Shown: piece after piece, positions 61,839-64,000 of the stretch
How the letters are laid out: the number at the start of each line of letters is the position of its first letter
Numbering within the stretch: the stretch's first letter is position 1
Source of the DNA: [Leptolyngbya] sp. JSC-1
GTDB taxonomy: Bacteria; Cyanobacteriota; Cyanobacteriia; Elainellales; Elainellaceae
Assembly (NCBI GenBank): GCA_000733415.1
Contig: KL662192.1
Span: 817,569-881,568 of the forward strand
DNA length: 64,000 nt
Reading direction: 5' to 3'
Notes under the pieces: model-generated
The model's database searches: none
Told to the model about the DNA's origin: nothing
Seen by the model: only the letters and a program-made list of their open reading frames with translations
Translations under genes and position numbers: made by a program

Positions 61839-62381
61839 TCAAGAAGCGCTACTCCGCCGTTTGCGAGTCGAACTGGTGCCTGAGCTGGAGCGAGTTGTTT
61901 TGGTTTCAGCCTTTTGACTCGATGGCCGTCTACCTCGTTTCGGAGCTGCTTCAGCCGATTGCCCGTTCGATTGTCCGTTCTGGGTCGGTTCAGCCTCTGT
62001 CGCCATTGCATCTAGTTCTGAGCCTACCTCAGCTTCCAGGGTTTCCAGTGCTTCCACCTTCCCTGTAGTTTCTGTAGACCGCCGCCCTGAAGAAACAGAA
62101 CCTTTTGCTTTGGCTTGGCGGTTGCTGCGAGCTAGGTAATGCTTGAGGGAAGAAGGGGCAATTACAACGCCTTGCGCTGCTAGCATGGCTGTAATGTCTT
62201 CGTAGGAATAGCCCTTATCTAAGGCAGCCGTAATATGCCCACGCAGAGCATCCACAACTTCTCGCAACGAGAGCTGTTCTTTTGGCTTTTCTGGCAGTTC
62301 CTGCAAAATCTGGGATGCTTGATTCACCGCATCCTTCGAGACGAGAGTTGCGTTGGGAGAACGTCTGGTAGTTGAAATCAT
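61839..62381 (-). CDS. HTH-like protein with a basic, Ser/Arg-rich tail
   Basis: This is a 180-residue protein. Residues 35-90 are helical: LREVVDALRGHITAALDKGY, then SYEDITAMLAAQGVVIAPSS and LKHYLARSNRQAKAKG. This is a helix-turn-helix-like block found in conjugation- or plasmid-associated and cyanobacterial hypothetical proteins. Residues 100-180 are low-complexity: acidic first, then KRGRRPSSQKAETK and a Ser/Thr/Arg run, like a histone-H1-type tail. DNA binding is likely; the target is unknown. AT-rich TTAGTTTAAT repeats lie upstream of the start (62395-62425). Confidence 0.65.
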   Translation of the reverse strand: MISTTRRSPNATLVSKDAVNQASQILQELPEKPKEQLSLREVVDALRGHITAALDKGYSYEDITAMLAAQGVVIAPSSLKHYLARSNRQAKAKGSVSSGRRSTETTGKVEALETLEAEVGSELDAMATEAEPTQNGQSNGQSAEAAPKRGRRPSSQKAETKTTRSSSGTSSTRKRRSSAS

Positions 62382-62677
62382 TGCCTAATAAACTAATCGT
62401 TTAGTTTAATCTTAACTAATCCTAACCGAATTATTGCTTATGCTGAATCTTTTTTAGTGAATTCTTTCATCTAAATTTTGTAATTCTATTCTCTCTTCAG
62501 CTATAGAGCCAGCTATTTTTAACATAACAGTCTTAAATGAGTTGGGAAATTCATCTAAGAGCTAAGAGTCAGGAACAGGGAACCAGGGCAGGGTTTGCAG
62601 TCAGGTTGATGTTAGATTCCCTCTAGATAAAGCACCTATACCTATACCTTAGCCTGTCGATCAGCTAAAAAATATTC

Positions 62678-62747
<70 letters not shown>

Positions 62748-62768
62748 CAACTTCCATTCAAACTCCAT

Positions 62769-63407
62769 CTAACGAACAAAAGAACTAGGCGTGGACTGGC
62801 TGCCTTGAGGTGGTGTATCAATCCGAGGAGGAACTTGAGCCACTTCATAACCCGTCAGGGCGCTAGCGGTGTTGTAGTGCTGGGTGATAATTGACAAACC
62901 TTGAGATGCCAATCTGACTAAGTCCTGATTTTGTCCCAACCCCGCTTCCCGCTGATAGATTGCAGCATTTTCTAGATGGGCATTGATACCAGTTTCGTTC
63001 ATAAAGGCGACATCAAACTGCTCACCAGAGAGGGACATCAAGCGCTGCATCACTTCCTGATCTCTAGGCGTAGGTTCTGAAGGTAAGTTAACGCCGAGAC
63101 TGGGTGCCAAACGCACCAAATTATTTCTCACGCCCACCTGTTCATCCACTTCGGCTTGGGCAAAGCGTTTCACCTCGTTGTTGGCTGACTGGGTTAAGGC
63201 GAGTTGCCCAAGGGCAATTCCTGCCAAGGCGTTGCGATTAGCATCGATCATAAATTGGTTATCGACTTGCGATAATTGATTGCGGTTGGGTACCGAAGGA
63301 GCGGTCGGAGAAGTGGGGCGGTTTGTTTGGGCTAAGCTAGGCAGCCCGATTGTGATGACCAAACCCATGAACATGGCGATCAGCACTGTTCCAACTCGTT
63401 TTAACAT
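62769..63407 (-). CDS. Secreted DUF4142 protein
   Basis: This is a 212-residue protein with a signal peptide (residues 1-27, hydrophobic core LIAMFMGLVITIGLPSLAQ). A Pro/Thr-rich linker follows, then a helical DUF4142 domain: FMIDANRNALAGIALGQLAL, VKRFAQAEVDEQVGVRNNL, and QHYNTASALTG at the end. DUF4142 domains resemble ferritin-like four-helix bundles and are found in outer or periplasmic proteins; function is uncertain. Here the usual metal ligands are not obvious. It is a single gene with an AT-rich leader. Confidence 0.88.
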   Translation of the reverse strand: MLKRVGTVLIAMFMGLVITIGLPSLAQTNRPTSPTAPSVPNRNQLSQVDNQFMIDANRNALAGIALGQLALTQSANNEVKRFAQAEVDEQVGVRNNLVRLAPSLGVNLPSEPTPRDQEVMQRLMSLSGEQFDVAFMNETGINAHLENAAIYQREAGLGQNQDLVRLASQGLSIITQHYNTASALTGYEVAQVPPRIDTPPQGSQSTPSSFVR

Positions 63408-63913
63408 ATTGAACTGGCCTCAAAGTGTAGTTTGAAATTGCAATTGCCTTCAACCTATCCACTTGTTATTTTTCTTACTTCAATCGTTGGAAATAGCGCA
63501 TTATGAAACAGACGCATCTCAAGTGAGAGATCATGTTGCGCTAGTTCGCTTAGTTGGTCACATGATTGATGCTGATAGCAATCCTATATTGGTTGTGAAA
63601 ACATTGGTTGTGAAAATGGGAGACAGGTGATTACTTTTTTCCAGCCATGTAAACCGGTACCAGCATCGATTCAGAGAGCAAAAAAATTTTGTCTGCCGCT
63701 TTCAATCTATCTTTGGATAGATGCATTTTCACTCAGGATAAGTGCTGCAACTCGATCTAAGAAACTGTTTGAAAAGCCCCCTACATTCCCCATTCTGGGA
63801 GGCTTTCCCGAGTCGTTGCTGTTCAAAGTCTTCCATTGGCACCTACCGTGTACACAGATCTCGATGGTGCTCCGCACCGCCCGGAGGGCGATCGCGACTC
63901 AATGTAAGGGTTT
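63408..63913. other. Intergenic region with a 15-bp tandem duplication
   Basis: No gene was seen. A 15-bp duplication (ATTGGTTGTGAAAAC/T) lies at 63588-63617. Near 63775 an AAAGCC...GGCTTT pairing flanks TACATTCCCCATTCTGGG. A HIP1 octamer lies at 63888. Confidence 0.5.
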
Positions 63914-64000
63914 GATCCCCCTACCATCCCCCTTCGAGAAGGGGGACGTTCAATCCTGGTTGGTAGGTGCTGCGCCCAGGCTTCTACAGTTCCCCCCTTT
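63914..64000. mobile_element. Second copy of the C-rich/G-rich MITE, cut by the window edge
   Basis: It begins GATCCCC, continues CATCCCCCTTCGAGAAGGGGGA, and then has GGTTGGTAGGTGCTGCGCCCAGGC with TCCCCCC at the edge. The same order and central sequence occur in the 19952-20057 element. The right end lies beyond the window. Confidence 0.7.

Overview
The window looks like chromosomal DNA of a filamentous-type cyanobacterium. It has a TIGR03792-type secreted protein, a Uma2 (DUF820) endonuclease, NB-ARC and multi-sensor histidine kinase proteins, a cyanobacterial-style P450, heptameric short tandem repeats (STRR-like) and at least five HIP1 octamers (GCGATCGC at 11152, 15279, 32183, 35736 and 63888). 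I saw no rRNA, tRNA or CRISPR array.

Layout. Positions 1-9.4 kb hold a truncated sensor kinase, a small secreted protein, a short NB-ARC protein, a coupled ferritin-like/patatin pair, a dead IS4-type element, OsmC and a Uma2 protein. Positions 9.5-18 kb hold a four-gene minus-strand operon, fadD-fadB-fadA-fadE, which encodes a complete fatty-acid beta-oxidation set. A monoacylglycerol-lipase-like hydrolase follows at 18.9 kb. Positions 20.4-34 kb hold an aromatic amino acid catabolism region: fumarylacetoacetase, an unknown 301-aa protein and a P450 on the minus strand. Divergent from these run hppD, hmgA, a haem-oxygenase-fold di-iron candidate, an AAE17-like acyl-CoA synthetase, a hydroxyacid dehydrogenase, an aminotransferase and a UbiA prenyltransferase.

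Positions 34-40 kb hold a five-gene minus-strand cluster: a 2OG-Fe(II) amino-acid-hydroxylase-type oxygenase, a class V PLP enzyme, L-threonine dehydrogenase, 2-amino-3-ketobutyrate CoA ligase and an unrecognised 424-aa protein. I consider this the best candidate for an undescribed pathway. Positions 40-44.6 kb hold a decayed histidine kinase split by a MITE, an HPF/cold-shock fusion, a PAS-Crp regulator and a hemerythrin.

Positions 45.1-60.3 kb hold a plus-strand glycosylation island. It contains ADP-heptose synthesis genes (a GT4-GmhA fusion, GmhB, HldE), several GT9 heptosyltransferase-type proteins including a tandem GT9-GT9 fusion, four GT4 domains, one GT2, an SDR and a rhodanese-like protein lacking its catalytic cysteine. 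The island probably builds a heptose-containing surface glycan. Positions 60.3-64 kb hold a CdaR/PucR-type regulator, a HTH protein with a basic tail, a DUF4142 protein and a truncated MITE copy.

A recurring theme is the number of short tandem duplications (7-16 bp) in intergenic DNA, at gene ends and inside genes. Several lie just upstream of operons, and some provide start or stop codons or protein linkers.
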